Part shown: positions 12,458-22,813 of the stretch, in pieces
Layout: every line of letters starts with the position of its first letter
Numbering within the stretch: the first letter of the stretch is position 1
DNA from: Marasmius tenuissimus
Taxonomy: Eukaryota; Basidiomycota; Agaricomycetes; Agaricales; Marasmiaceae
NCBI GenBank assembly: GCA_029532415.1
Contig: JAQOTA010000054.1
Location: 4,030,001 to 4,094,000, forward strand
DNA length: 64,000 nucleotides
Direction: 5' to 3'
Program-made: the position numbers and the translations under genes
The notes under the pieces: model-generated
Told to the model about the DNA's origin: nothing
Database searches by the model: none
Seen by the model: only the letters and a program-made list of their open reading frames with translations

Positions 12458-14501
12458 TTACCTACGAGGCAAGTCAATCTTAGTCGCACCAAAGCGGCCA
12501 GCTCGAAAGAAGTGGTCTGCACACACCGCTGCCGTCCATCGCATGAATCGTCGGCGTCCGCCCTTTTTCATACAAGCTCCACATTCCACAACAGGGTTTA
12601 GCTTGAACATGGTGTCCAGAGTCGTGGTGGTAGGGTCAAGTTGCGATAAGTGGCATATAGCCTCAGAGACTAGCGCCGCGGTAGGATGTACCTCGACTCG
12701 TAGGGAAGAGGAATATGGGGCGAGACCCCTATCCCGCGCTCCGAACGACGCGACTTCAGAGATCCAAGTGCGCTCTTCTGAAGAGGATCCGGAGCGAGTC
12801 TCTCCGCATGCATGATAGAGTACAGCCGGATACGGGTAAACAGACTGCGATCCCCTGCATCCAAGGTTGGTGCAGCGAAAGAGCGAGGTGGAGAGTAGCA
12901 AGTCGGCTTCCGTGGAGCCAGAACGGTGACGCCGGAGAGACTCAAGAATGATTCGGATGCGGGAATCATTCCACTCCTGGACGAAGGAAGACAACTGGGA
13001 CGTTACCCCATCGAAAACCGATCGGGGGGTCGATTCAAAGTATGGGCGAGTTCCAATGATTGTCCAAACAGGTTGCCACAAGACGACGTCTAAGAGAGCC
13101 GGCATGACGTGGTTTCGAGGAAGATGCCGTCGACGCTCCGAAAGAAGGTCAATCAAGGTCATCGCACGATTGCGACGTATATGGTATCGCTCCGACTCGG
13201 CGAGACCACGAATTTCCGTCCGAAGGAAATCTGCCAATGGGGGCCCAATGTTGCGCCAGACTGAACAGCTAGATTAGCCAGTAGCAAACTGAACGCTTCA
13301 GGTCACGTACTTCGATCAGTGAGAGGCCTGGACTGATTAACGAGCTTGTGTTTCCGAAATTTGTCGCGGACGCTTGGCAGAGATAGGTCTTCTTTCCAGC
13401 CTGGTTCTTCAAGTCTCTGCAGGATCCTGGCGACACGGCGTTCAGATAGGGTTCAAGAGAGCTCTACAGGAGATCCGCACGCTTGATATCGCTCGTTCTT
13501 CACCCTGTCGCGTACCAGTCCCTGTCTCTTGAAATCCTCGCTCTGCCATTTGCGACACTCTCGTATATGCTGTGCAAACGTGTCAAACGGCTTGTCTCTT
13601 TGCAGAAACACAATTTACGCGCCTTCACCCGGGCTTCAGCTACTTCCACCTCCCCTTGAAGCCATTGTTGCCTCTGCTCTTTGGGGACTTGTTCGAAGCT
13701 CCGTATAATCCTTCTTGTTTCCGTACGCAAGTACGAACCGTCTCCATCACGATCCGGTAAGGAGCCGTGGAGGCAGCGCTCGTCGTTCTTCCAGGTGTAT
13801 ATACAGTAAGTCCTGAAATCCTTCTGGTTCTCGACGGTGCGTGGGATGAACCGGGGGAACAACCTCCACATCTTGTTCGGAATACGGAGATCCCTTTGGT
13901 AGAGCTCTTCATCAGCATCCCATCCACTCATGAACCTGAATGATAGACTCAGCCAGTACAAATTGAAAAAGAAGGACGCATATACTCACGCAGACTCTAT
14001 GCACTTATTGCAGCATCGACACATAGCCTCCCAGATGACGGCTTGTACAATAGCAGTTGAGCAGAACTACATCCACGGCCGTTGTTAGTGTAGTTGTCCT
14101 GAATTCTATGTTTTTGTTGAGCGTGCTCACATGGCAATGAAGATCAAAAAGCAAGTGAGCAAAAGCAGGCTCGCTCATCCTTGGGAATGGGTCTGGTACG
14201 CAGGCGTTCTTTCTTGATGTCCTCCAGATAAACATGGACGACTTGGACATCAGAACGTTGCGCAGATTCTTGCTCGTTCTCGATAATCGCAGAAGATCGC
14301 GAGGTTCAAGGCAGATAAATATCTGAATATATCTCAGAGTCCAAAAATGAGAGAGAAAAGACATACGCTCACCTCGAAGAGAACATCTAATGGCATTTCC
14401 TTGATGTATTGAAGCGCTGCTTTGCGGCGACGGCCAACGACATTGTGATTACCTTGATGACCAGCAGGCGTTTTCTTGACTATTTTTCGTTTCCCGGTCA
14501 T
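12458..14501 (-). CDS. F-box protein with Cys-rich motif, left-arm copy
   Basis: The start at 14501 reads MTGKRKIVKKTPAGHQ, followed by RRRKAALQYIKEMPLDVLFE. After an intron the F-box continues IFICLEPRDLLRLSRTSKNL, RNVLMSKSSMFIWRTSRKN. F-box domains bind Skp1 in SCF ubiquitin ligases, and this MPLDVL..I...LEPRDLLRLSRT form is typical of large agaricomycete families. Next comes MSEPAFAHLLFDLHCH, then an exon with spaced cysteines (HC, FCS, CRCC), a probable zinc-binding motif. The C-terminal part (13237-12458) contains ADFLRTEIRGLAESERYHIR and further CxxC pairs. Six or so exons join in frame, including an intron of about 53 bases after EVE. A near-identical gene in opposite orientation lies at 37994-40026. 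The target protein is unknown. Confidence 0.72.
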
Positions 14502-14899
14502 ATTGAGTGATGTTGAGAGCGCATATAGACGGGGAAGTAGGAGGAAGATGGTGGTTACTGTTCGACGATAGACGCGTCTACTGCTCCCACATGTACAAAC
14601 CGACGCGATTTTCTCACGCTTGGGCCTCCTCCCCAGTCAGCCACAACAGCGACATCATTCTTCCTCACGGATTCCGTGACATCCTTCAATGACTAGCTGT
14701 ATCTAAGTTAGCAAGGCGTGAATTCGTGCCCCTGCACACCTTTAGATCCGACTGACTCGGATTTACCTCACCTTTGACTACCAGAGTCGACCCTTCAACT
14801 TACGAACAGCGTCAAGACTCGCGTTGAGTGACACAGGATTTCTGGGTAGACATTGGAGACATACATGAGAAAGTACTTGTCTTCCTCTGACCTACTCGC

Positions 14900-15530
14900 C
14901 TGTGTGAGATCTAAAAAGAAGAGGAAGCATAGAAAGCCCACGAACTTAATCGCATTTTCCGTCGAACATGGTTCGACCCGAACACTAGGTACAATGGCAC
15001 ATCGACAACGGTGCTTGCATCCTGCGATTACCGTCAGTAAGAGTCATCTACAAAGCCAGCTTATTTTGTGCGACCATCCAAGGAGACAAGAATGTCGCAA
15101 GAATCAAAGCGAAGATCAACCTAGGCATCTAGGCTTTGAACGGAGGCATCCGAGGCGGCGGTGAACGCTCTGTGAAAACGGAGTCTGTTAGGTAAAGATC
15201 GAGCACCATGACGAGCAGACACATCAGACTTATCATGGGATATTATAAGAAAAATACCAGCGAGGAGGTAGAGTCCATGCGGTCGGCGTCGCTCAATCGG
15301 AGAAAGTGGAACCTTCAATCCGACGCTGGGCTTTATCCAGGATAACTTATAGGGGTAACTATGGCACTGAAAGGTTTGATCCAAACATTACTATTAGTCA
15401 AGGAGACAGTCGAGCGATATAGTCAAGTCAAACTCACCGAGTTGTCAGTGATTGGAGTGCGTTGCCGCTAGCCAAATCAAGAGCAATGAAAACGATAACT
15501 TCGAGTGAGACCTGTCGTTTCGCCTAAGAC
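14900..15530 (-). pseudogene. SLC25-like carrier pseudogene, copy G
   Basis: Minus-strand remains of a carrier-like gene. One piece (about 15500-15440) reads LASGNALQSLTTR before a GT donor, matching IDIPLQILTTR of intact copies. The next reads YKLSWIKPSVGLK, LSPIERRRPHGLYLLAGIFL, matching the central exon, but one base is missing at the CCC-TA step near 15345, so the preceding AIVTP is out of frame. Downstream frame breaks destroy the second half. A last piece near 14960-14990 still spells VEPCSTENAIKF. The N-terminal exons are absent and are replaced by F-box sequence. Confidence 0.7.
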
Positions 15531-15559
15531 CCAGCAGTGAGAGACACGGTTAGAACATC

Positions 15560-15900
15560 CAGTTTTGATCTTCGCTCTTTCTCGACAACAAAGAGAACGT
15601 CCAAAAGCATTTCCTTCAATTGATGTAGTAAAGGGCTGCTTTACAACGACTCCGACCAACACCCTGGTGAACCCTTTGTTAGCTTACAAACGATTTCTTG
15701 ACCGTCTTCCGTATGCAAACCATATTGAACAACGTCACGAGCGTATCGGAATCAAGGAAGACTAAGGACGATAGTGGTCCCTGTACAACGTTGGAATGCG
15801 TCGCCTACCCCGGCCCGCCGCCCCACAAGATGACGCGGTTTTCTCACGCTCGCATATTGGTCTTCTCTTCCAAAAGACATTGTCATTGACTCAGCGACAG
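15560..15900 (-). pseudogene. F-box exon-1 and promoter relic fused to carrier pseudogene
   Basis: On the minus strand, 15720 to 15560 aligns with exon 1 of the F-box gene. The ATGCC-like start area, a KKTxxK-like basic run, the GCAGCxxTTxACTACAT segment and GGAAATGC with GTTCTCT (for EMPLDVLF) are recognisable, with frame breaks. The segment at 15790-15900 matches F-box promoter sequence (GACGCG, TTTTCTCACGCT). It sits directly upstream of the carrier pseudogene, so the unit is a chimera of two unrelated gene families. Confidence 0.5.
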
Positions 15901-16840
15901 CCACGACTTCACAGTTCATCATTCCTCCCGTGATATCTTTGGGACATATGCGTCTAATCAACCAAACAAGAGTTAAAACCGCCGAACCCCGCGAGATTTA
16001 ACTCACATGGAACCAGTGCATCTTCGACAACCGTCATTCTTTGAAGGGAGAGCCTTCAAACAACGGGAAGAACGGTAGGAAGACGAATACTTGATCACAG
16101 TCGAGCTCACCGGACCGCTTCGAGGCAGGTTCAATAATCGATGATCATCAAAAATTATCTCTGTGATTCGAATTCTCCGAGAAATTATCACAGACTTGTT
16201 GGGCGTCATTACCGCTATTTCTACGGTCCAAGGCCACACAGGGCCAGGACACTTTCATGCGCGTGGATAGCCCCCACCTTATTGGTCCGACGGTCACCCA
16301 GGAAGTGGCTCATGTCATAGTCACTAATGGATTGCTTGGAACGCTCGTCGGACGCTGACAACTATCATCGTGTCTCGGAGAGACTATTGCGACATCGGGT
16401 ATTGCTGTGAAGACACTAATTACCAGACATTCTGGTACGATTTTCTATGGCCCTTATTCATTCTCCAAGGTCCTGCGTCACCCAGTGTGACCCGCTAACC
16501 ACACTGCTCAAGTTGTTCTGCGAGTTGGGCTTCGCAAAATCTCCTTTTTGGATCTTCCTCCAAACGTCGACTATCGTGGATCTGAGCCCAGCGAGCACAG
16601 AAACTAGATTCATCGTGACTGACAGGAATAATCATCAGATGACCGCAGGACTCGGTTCAAACTCCTCGCTTCGAACTCCTGCAACACTTGTGAACCGACA
16701 CTCGGACATGGAAGCGACATGTACCTAACCCACCTATCAGAGCGTGGTGCTTACTTCCCTTACCTTCAATGCATCCTGTACGTCGGGAAGGCCTCTTCAT
16801 TCTCGGTGAATACCTTGGCCTGACCGTACTCTAGATAATG
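15901..16840. other. Intergenic with no recognised gene
   Basis: No domain, RNA gene or repeat was recognised between the F-box relic and the diverged repeat. Open frames here are short and unsupported. Confidence 0.35.
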
Positions 16841-18000
16841 GAAGAGCGAGGATCGTCTGACCACATCCGCCTCCCCGTTCCGCCGCTGTAATCGTATTTC
16901 TAGCGGCTAAGTCGTAAGGTCGAACCACTCCCCGTTGTCCACGGGTGCTAAACCATTTGAGGTTTGCATGGTTTCAATCATTGAGTAGAAACCTCGCAGT
17001 TAACGCTGTTACCCAAGCAGATGGCTCCCTACCTTCTCAATTCACAGAAATCTCCGTCATTGAAAACCTCAAGGCACTTTTATTTCCTTCTTACCTTCCG
17101 ACATTGAACCCTGATTTGTCTTTCTCTAACAGGGCTCAAAGAAATCGAAGATCGCCACTATTCGACGGGGCCCGGTTTTATTTGAATGAAAGACGAACAG
17201 GTGCGTTCCAGCCTCATCGACTCGGTCTATTCGTTCCTCCACACTGCACCCAACACTCATGCTTCTCTTTCCCTAAGACGGACGAATATAGAAGACACAG
17301 TAATCCCTTATCGTTGAGGGAGACCAAAATGTGTGTATGCTCGCGCCGGCGTGCAGGCACCTTTCACATTCCGGGGAAAATCTATATCCAAACTAACCAT
17401 TCTCTCAGTCACTTCCAGAACGTCATGCCCGCTGCTATGACCAAGCCAATCCCCTTCGTTCGTGACCCAACCTCACCATACGACGACTTGTCACTCATTA
17501 CCAAAGGTCCGTCCAACGGAAGTGATTTTCCCTACCCCAAAATACGTTTCTCCGATACATCCCAACACACCGCGTCTTCTCCCGACTGTTCAACAGTCCT
17601 CACAACCACGAAAAAGAAAACAGAAGCCCAAATAACAAGTACGCATCCCCAAATTCTCGGTTCACGGCGAAACCTCAACCTACCTCGGAGAAAATCTCTC
17701 CTGTCTCCCGCTAGAATATGAACGGCTATGTACTTACCTCACGACTAACGTACCTATAACCTTTCCGGGACCTCCTACATTTTGTTTTTCGCCGGGGACC
17801 TTGCCCAACCCGCCTCACCGGAGAATTCACGGATGACGGATGTTGCCACTTCCGATTCCCGAGGTCCCAGGTCGAGACTGTCCTCTCCATATCAAGACGT
17901 TGAGTTGAGTACATCAACCATACTCACACTTATACGGTACGGGAGCTCCTCCTACCCCAACACTGTTTCACTATCACAGCCACTTGAGAGTTGATATCCC
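16841..18000 (+). repeat. Left copy of a diverged inverted repeat, possible decayed gene
   Basis: This stretch matches 35640-36835 read on the minus strand in several blocks: around 16841-16895, 17030-17085, 17105-17215, 17350-17430, 17525-17600 and 17730-17880. The first block contains a short open frame, MEERGSSDHIRLPVPP, with a GTAATC donor, against MTEEQGSSDYIHFPIPP with a GTAAAC donor in the other copy. A CGCAG acceptor follows in both, then QADGSLPSQFTEISV against ADGFLPSQFTKISVTD. Later blocks carry small indels and stops, so at least the right copy is broken if coding. Confidence 0.5.
16945..17721 (+). CDS. Unrecognised 258-residue open frame
   Basis: The longest open frame of this region. 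I recognise no domain, signal peptide or membrane segment. It lies inside the inverted repeat, and its counterpart on the right arm (minus strand, about 36640-36100) is interrupted by TGA and TAA codons and by indels of one or two bases. The open frame may therefore be partly chance. Segments conserved in both copies include AGTFHxxGK and FQNV. It could be the decayed middle of a multi-exon gene rather than a single-exon gene. Confidence 0.2.
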   Translation: MLNHLRFAWFQSLSRNLAVNAVTQADGSLPSQFTEISVIENLKALLFPSYLPTLNPDLSFSNRAQRNRRSPLFDGARFYLNERRTGAFQPHRLGLFVPPHCTQHSCFSFPKTDEYRRHSNPLSLRETKMCVCSRRRAGTFHIPGKIYIQTNHSLSHFQNVMPAAMTKPIPFVRDPTSPYDDLSLITKGPSNGSDFPYPKIRFSDTSQHTASSPDCSTVLTTTKKKTEAQITSTHPQILGSRRNLNLPRRKSLLSPARI

Positions 18001-18812
18001 CCCAGCCGTCCCCATCATCATCATCATCATCAATATTCCATACCCGTCTTCAAGTCCAAGTTCGAATACACTGCGCTGTATACTTATGGCCGCTCACATC
18101 ACATCAGGAACATTCCCCGCTCCCCCTTGCCCGTTCACTGCGTTCCTAGTTTGTGAATTGGTGGCTTTGATTGCTTGAAACCTGAAACTCGAAAACTCCG
18201 AAATCATGTTCATCTGTGGCTATGTACATCACTGGTACTACTGCCTCAGCAACGACATTGATTGGCAATGGGAGCGTTCGTAAAGCACTCGAGGTGACAA
18301 CTCACCCGGACTTGATACAGGAATCAGATAGACCGGGGCAGAATCTGCTCTTATCGTACGTTTCTCAGCGAAGATCCCAGGCGAGTTAGACTACTGACGC
18401 CGACAGCGCACAGCACTCTCCCACACGTGAGCTGCGGTTCTTTTTTACTATGACCGAAAACGTCGTGTATGATAGTTTAGTTATAAAGATTCAAACGAGT
18501 GTCTAGGGCTTGCCATTGTGTAAAGAAGAAAAAATTGCGTATACACTATACGAGAAAACATTAAGAATGTGAAAGTTGAAAGACAAAAGAAAAGTTCGGG
18601 CTTCGGTGGTCGCGGTAACAAGATAAAAGGGGGTAGGGTATCTATCTATGGACACTCGACAAACCCGTAGTCGAGGGAGGGGCGCGGAAGGGCCTAATTT
18701 AGGAACGGAGGGAAAAGGCCGCGAGGGTAGGATGTACGAAGAAAACAAAAAATCACAACGGTCCAAAACGTCCAACACCAGAAAAACGACTATGAGGTTG
18801 TTACATTGTACC
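18001..18812. other. Intergenic, convergent with ROT1 3' end
   Basis: Includes a short ATC trinucleotide run at 18014-18033. No gene was recognised. Confidence 0.35.
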
Positions 18813-19721
18813 CTATATCATCGACGATCCCAAAGCGAACAGAACCGATGCACCAACAGACATAACCGTCCACCTCGTGGCAGCAGAGTCGCCGGTCGCA
18901 GCGTTACTCCTCTTGACGACAGACAAAAGCGAACGTTTTCTCCTAGTGCTACCCGTACCAGCTGGCGCAGCGGGATCATTCCTCAATTGCTCTTTAGGAA
19001 GCATGATGGGCTGAGTCGAGACCTGGAAGAGCGGTGCAACGGGATTACCATCGTACTTCCAGAGGTGGAGTTTGTAACCTTGGCTGGTGTCCTGGAATAT
19101 CCTCCATTGGGTGAAGGGCTCGTTGTTGTTAATAGGTTCTATGAGGTTAGAGACAGGTGCGCAAGGATCTTGGACCTGTTGGTAGCCATCGCCGTTGGCA
19201 ATAGTAGTGATAGTGCCGTTGGGTTCGAGTGTGTATTTTCCGTGTGTCCAGTACATGACCGCAGTTATGCAGTTGGGTTCCGCGCCTGCAAGAATAAAGT
19301 CTTAGGAACAAAAGGGACAATTGTAGCACAGGAAAGACTTCACCATTTGAGACCATGCGATACCGTGAAATTTCAAACCACCCGTCATCGGTGCTGGTGA
19401 CCAGATATGAACAAGGGTTACCACAATCGAGACAAGACGATAACTCACAAGGCATATGCTTCACCAGTGACCTTGGGATAGGTGAAAGACTTGTTACTTG
19501 GGTTCGCGAATTCCTAGAACCACTTTTAAGCACTTGAATCGCAAAGTAAGAGGTGTACTATTACTTACTGCACCGGTCTTGACGGCCCTTGAACCTGACG
19601 ACCAAGAGCCTACAATGGTGGTCGCATTATGGATTGCATCGTAGACAATGGGGGTCTGGCTCTGCGCAGAAGCAAGGGTCGCAAACACGAGTGCTGCGAG
19701 GGGCGTGAGGTTGAATATCAT
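18813..19721 (-). CDS. ROT1: Rot1-type ER chaperone
   Basis: Rot1 is an essential fungal ER membrane protein that helps fold secretory and cell-wall proteins and supports beta-1,6-glucan synthesis and N- and O-glycosylation in yeast. The start at 19721 gives a signal peptide, MIFNLTPLAALVFATLASAQ, followed by ATTIVGSWSSGSRAVKTG. After introns come NPSNKSFTYPKVTGEAYA, FTDDGWFEISRYRMVSN and AEPNCITAVMYWTHGKYTLE. The last exon reads DGYQQVQDPCAPVSNLIEP, then GYKLHLWKYDGNPVAPLFQV and PIMLPKEQLRN, all hallmarks of the family in the right order. A hydrophobic C-terminal segment (VMSVGASVLFALGSSM) provides the membrane anchor. Four exons keep frame (donors at GCA/GTAAGT, CCTT/GTGAGT and AATG/GTGAAG). 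Confidence 0.93.
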
Positions 19722-21308
19722 GAGCAACGTGCAGGCTGAGATTGGCGATTTGGTTCTTGCTGAAGAAAGGAGCAATATAAAGAGTCGAATTTGGTGATTT
19801 TAAGGACTGCTCTCGTCGAGCAAGAAATTTGAAGGAGGAGTAGGAGGACGGTTATGGAGGAAGAGGAAGAGAGAATGCCTTGACGGGCGACGTTGAAGGG
19901 GGGATGATGATGAGAGAAACGAGTGGAGTTTTTGATTGGTTTTGTTTGGTCCAACCCGTCCGTTTCATGATCAGTTTGCAACGCCGAGCCGCCGGCGTCC
20001 CACGGCCAAATCGCCAAGCGTCCTCCGTTTGAACTTTTTGTGGCTTGGGACTTGGTCGTACTTTCTGCAAAACAAAAAGGGATTTGTGTGCTACTTTCAA
20101 AAATATGTCCTGCTTTTTTCAGCTCGCTTCCCCCCTACCGTACAAGCCAGTTTCACTTCATCTTCTCTGGCGCTTGAACCTCCCTCCGGCTTCCGAAGGC
20201 CGAAAGATTCCATACGCAGCAAGGTGCAGCATGGTGCTTCGTTGCTTGGTGATAATAATACAGTTTGAGATCAGAGTGTGAACCACTGAGCATTTTCAAG
20301 CCCCTTGAGGCTTGGTTTGGTGTTGAAGCCGTCGCAAAACGACGACAGCTTGTTTTGTCGCCAAGGAATCCGCCTCAATATTGTTTACTACGTTTAAATT
20401 TGCACCGTCAATCGAAAAGCGATCGGGATAGCTGGCTTGAGTTTTTTTCTCCGTTACTTCCTTGAATCGGGGAGATGAGGTCATTGAAGAGATCATGTCA
20501 ACCTCCTGAGTCTAAGCGGATGAAATTAGACCAAGGTATCCTCTGGTATCTCGGTCAATAACGTTGAACCAAGCTCAAAACGAAGCTTGGTAGCTGCTGA
20601 AGCCAAACGAAAGAATTCTACGATGGGTGCGTCATGTAGTGCGAGGAAAATCTCGTTCATACTGCATTGCTTATGAACGAGATTTTCCTCAGTTCTTACG
20701 GCTGTGGGCAATATCGAATTCCGGGTTCTCCGTCGCCAACTTACACCTCACAGCATTGGACAACCAGAATGGCCGATTTATATATGATTTGCAGACGGTC
20801 CCATCATATGTAACTGTACCCAAGTTACCCAAATCGCCACACCGCAACGTAGTCTTCCTTACTTGGTTCTGAATAGTCCAGCGTCACAATCGCCGGACTC
20901 GACGGGGTAGCGTCCACGGATTGCTCACGGAAGGACCGAAGTGGGTGTACGAGGCAGCTCACCAGGCACTTCGATAATATAACGCTCATGAACAAGTCCT
21001 CCGATCGTCCACAGATTAGTCATTCGATTTTGGGACCCACAGGTCGACGTGTAAAAGATGACTGGCTTCGACGAAGGAACCTCCACCATAGGCACCTTGG
21101 GTCCAGAGTGAAGGTGTATCATTCGGAATATAATGATGTTCGTGTCTTAAAAAGTTGTATCAGAATCCCGAGAGCAGATACTACTGTAGCATGGCAGTCG
21201 TTGAGTATGAGTCCGGGGTGTGCCACCGCGTGGGAACGCAGGCGACGGAGAAAGTTTGGCCAGACCATGTGATCCTGGGATATATCTATTAGTTCGACCG
21301 TCACAAGC
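19722..21308. other. Intergenic, ROT1 promoter to snoRNA host
   Basis: Contains the ROT1 promoter, a perfect hairpin (listed separately) and no recognisable gene. Long pyrimidine runs from 21320 on precede the snoRNA host transcript. Confidence 0.35.
20643..20690. repeat. Perfect 19-bp inverted repeat with 10-base loop
   Basis: The left arm, 20643-20661 (GAGGAAAATCTCGTTCATA), and the right arm, 20672-20690, are exact reverse complements around the loop CTGCATTGCT. The outer flanking bases do not pair. No T-run follows, so a terminator is unlikely. Origin and role are unknown. Confidence 0.85.
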
Positions 21309-21501
21309 GTGATTCGTCACTCTGCTTTGCTCTTCTCCCTCTCTTCTCCCCTTCTTCTCCCGACGCGCGATTACTTGTTCACGGCCGAATGTACGCCAGG
21401 TAGAGGCTGCGATGGGTCATGGCCATCAGTGAGCAAATTCTCCTCTTTTTTCTCTTTCTATTTCAGCCCGCTTTTCTATCAACCTTTTTCGCCAAAATTC
21501 C

Positions 21502-21596
21502 AAGATGAAATATTTTACGGATGTAAAAGAGTCAAAGACTCACCCATCCGAGAGCGCATAAACCCCATGTGGATGTTTCCGTTGCCTTCCTTCTGA
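21502..21596 (+). ncRNA. Box C/D snoRNA-like, copy 1, predicted 18S rRNA 2'-O-methylation guide
   Basis: A degenerate box C (AAGATGA, 21502-21508) and a box D CTGA (21593-21596) enclose about 85 bases. Directly before box D, GTTGCCTTCCTT (21581-21592) can pair with the conserved 18S rRNA segment AAGGAAGGCAGC, with one G-U pair. By the rule that the base paired to position 5 upstream of box D is methylated, the target is the A of AAGGA. I recall this as the site served by yeast snR52 and human SNORD83. A small hairpin (GAGTC-AAA-GACTC) is shared with copy 2. A terminal stem was not obvious. Confidence 0.6.
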
Positions 21597-21739
21597 CTCT
21601 TTTCTCGTCCTATTTGCCCGATCTCGTCGTTGGAGGAATGCTGACAATTTTTTCTAGGTCACCTCTTATCGATTCTGACGCGGAAAGGACCCTAGGAAGT
21701 CTCGTAAGGTGAGTACGTTCACCTCATTCTTCCTTCTCC

Positions 21740-21832
21740 TTGATGAAACCAACTGCGGATGTTAGAGTCCAAAGGACTCATAACCGAGAGCGCATAAAAA
21801 CCATGTGGATCATTCCGCTGCCTTCCTTCTGA
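21740..21832 (+). ncRNA. Box C/D snoRNA-like, copy 2, same predicted 18S target
   Basis: Box C is TTGATGA (21740-21746) and box D is CTGA (21829-21832). The guide GCTGCCTTCCTT (21817-21828) is fully complementary over 12 bases to 18S rRNA AAGGAAGGCAGC. Copy 1 has GTTGCC here, a change that keeps pairing through G-U. The internal hairpin is extended by one pair (GAGTCC-AAA-GGACTC). Both copies share CCGAGAGCGCATAAA and CCATGTGGAT. The element lies in the next intron after copy 1, about 55 bases before the acceptor. Confidence 0.68.
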
Positions 21833-21960
21833 CTTCCCTCCATTCTCTTTCCTTGTCCTACAAGACAATATGCTGACTAGTCTTCACCTGTCTAGTAGTG
21901 TGCTTAGCGGGTAAAGACAAGCCCTGTCTGTCATCGTACACCGTACGGTATTTTCGAACT

Positions 21961-22813
21961 TATGAGGACGCACGTACGGTCGGATGGATCATCCAAGTAC
22001 CAGATACCGATATGCCATTGTCATAGATCTTCGTACGCCTTACATATGTGGATTTGCGCGTCCTGCTCCGTAGCAAACCTTTTCATTCATATGTTTCTTA
22101 CCCGAATACAGTATGATTCCTTTTTGCCTACATCGTGTGTGTGCTCGTACGCGTGAGCAAAGACAGCGCAGTGCGCGGTTGTCACACAGTCGACCGTATG
22201 TGTCGAACGCCTTCCCCCATGTGCTGGATTCTCCGAGCCACTTCGATCTGGACAGTAGAGATCCTTCGAACTATACACAGATCCCTGACATCGGTACAAA
22301 GAACCAAACTGAGATTTCAGAATAGAAATACGATTTCGATGGGATTCGATCTACAGTCAGATACGTACAATACAGTAAGCAGCAGCTAAGTAACTAAATT
22401 CGGATTTCAGGGCTGTCGTCAAGAAAGAAGATGAAAGGGAAAAACTGGGAAAACGTAGGCGAAAAAAGAAGTAAGAAGTATGTGTCCTCGAATGCATGGT
22501 GATGGTGGAGATGGAGGAGGAGATGTAGTGGTGGTGGTTGATAGGTCGTAGGTCGTAAGGGGGTGATGGGAGTGTCACTGTAAAAGTTCCCCTCGTGTCG
22601 TGGATAGTCTACAATCCAATGTCAAAGAAATGACGGATTAAAAGTCAGGGAAGGGGGGGAGTGAGGGAGGAACGAAGTAAAGCGACCACAGGAACAGAAT
22701 GCGCGATGCCGAAGATTGTTTGGATGAGTTTAAGAAAACTACAAAGGACAGCAGCAGGAGGGGCGAAAGAACGAATAAGACAGCAACAGAGAACGAGGGA
22801 AAATTTTCTATGC
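21961..22813. other. Intergenic, 3' of proteasome gene
   Basis: No gene was recognised. The region near 22490-22560 is purine-rich, with short GGT/GGAG repeats. Confidence 0.3.

Larger units (their letters stand above)
21309..21960 (+). ncRNA. Non-coding snoRNA host transcript, exons around two introns
   Basis: Two consecutive introns can be read on the plus strand. Intron 1 runs from GTGAGC at 21429 to a branch-like TGCTGAC followed by AATTTTTTCTAG, ending at 21657. Intron 2 runs from GTGAGT at 21709, with another TGCTGAC, to an AG at 21895 (or 21898). They enclose a 51-base exon at 21658-21708 that has no protein signature. Each intron holds one box C/D-like RNA near its 3' end. This layout is that of a non-coding snoRNA host gene. 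The outer ends of the transcript are approximate, and the open frame at 21309-21596 runs across intron 1 and is not believed. Confidence 0.55.

Noticed and set aside
16640..16690. GGTTCAAACTCC as a tRNA T-arm
   Set aside because: No acceptor, D or anticodon stem can be drawn at the right distances.
21309..21596. 95-codon open frame over the snoRNA host
   Set aside because: It runs through a well-formed intron and the whole first snoRNA. The guide and box elements explain the conserved part better than a protein.
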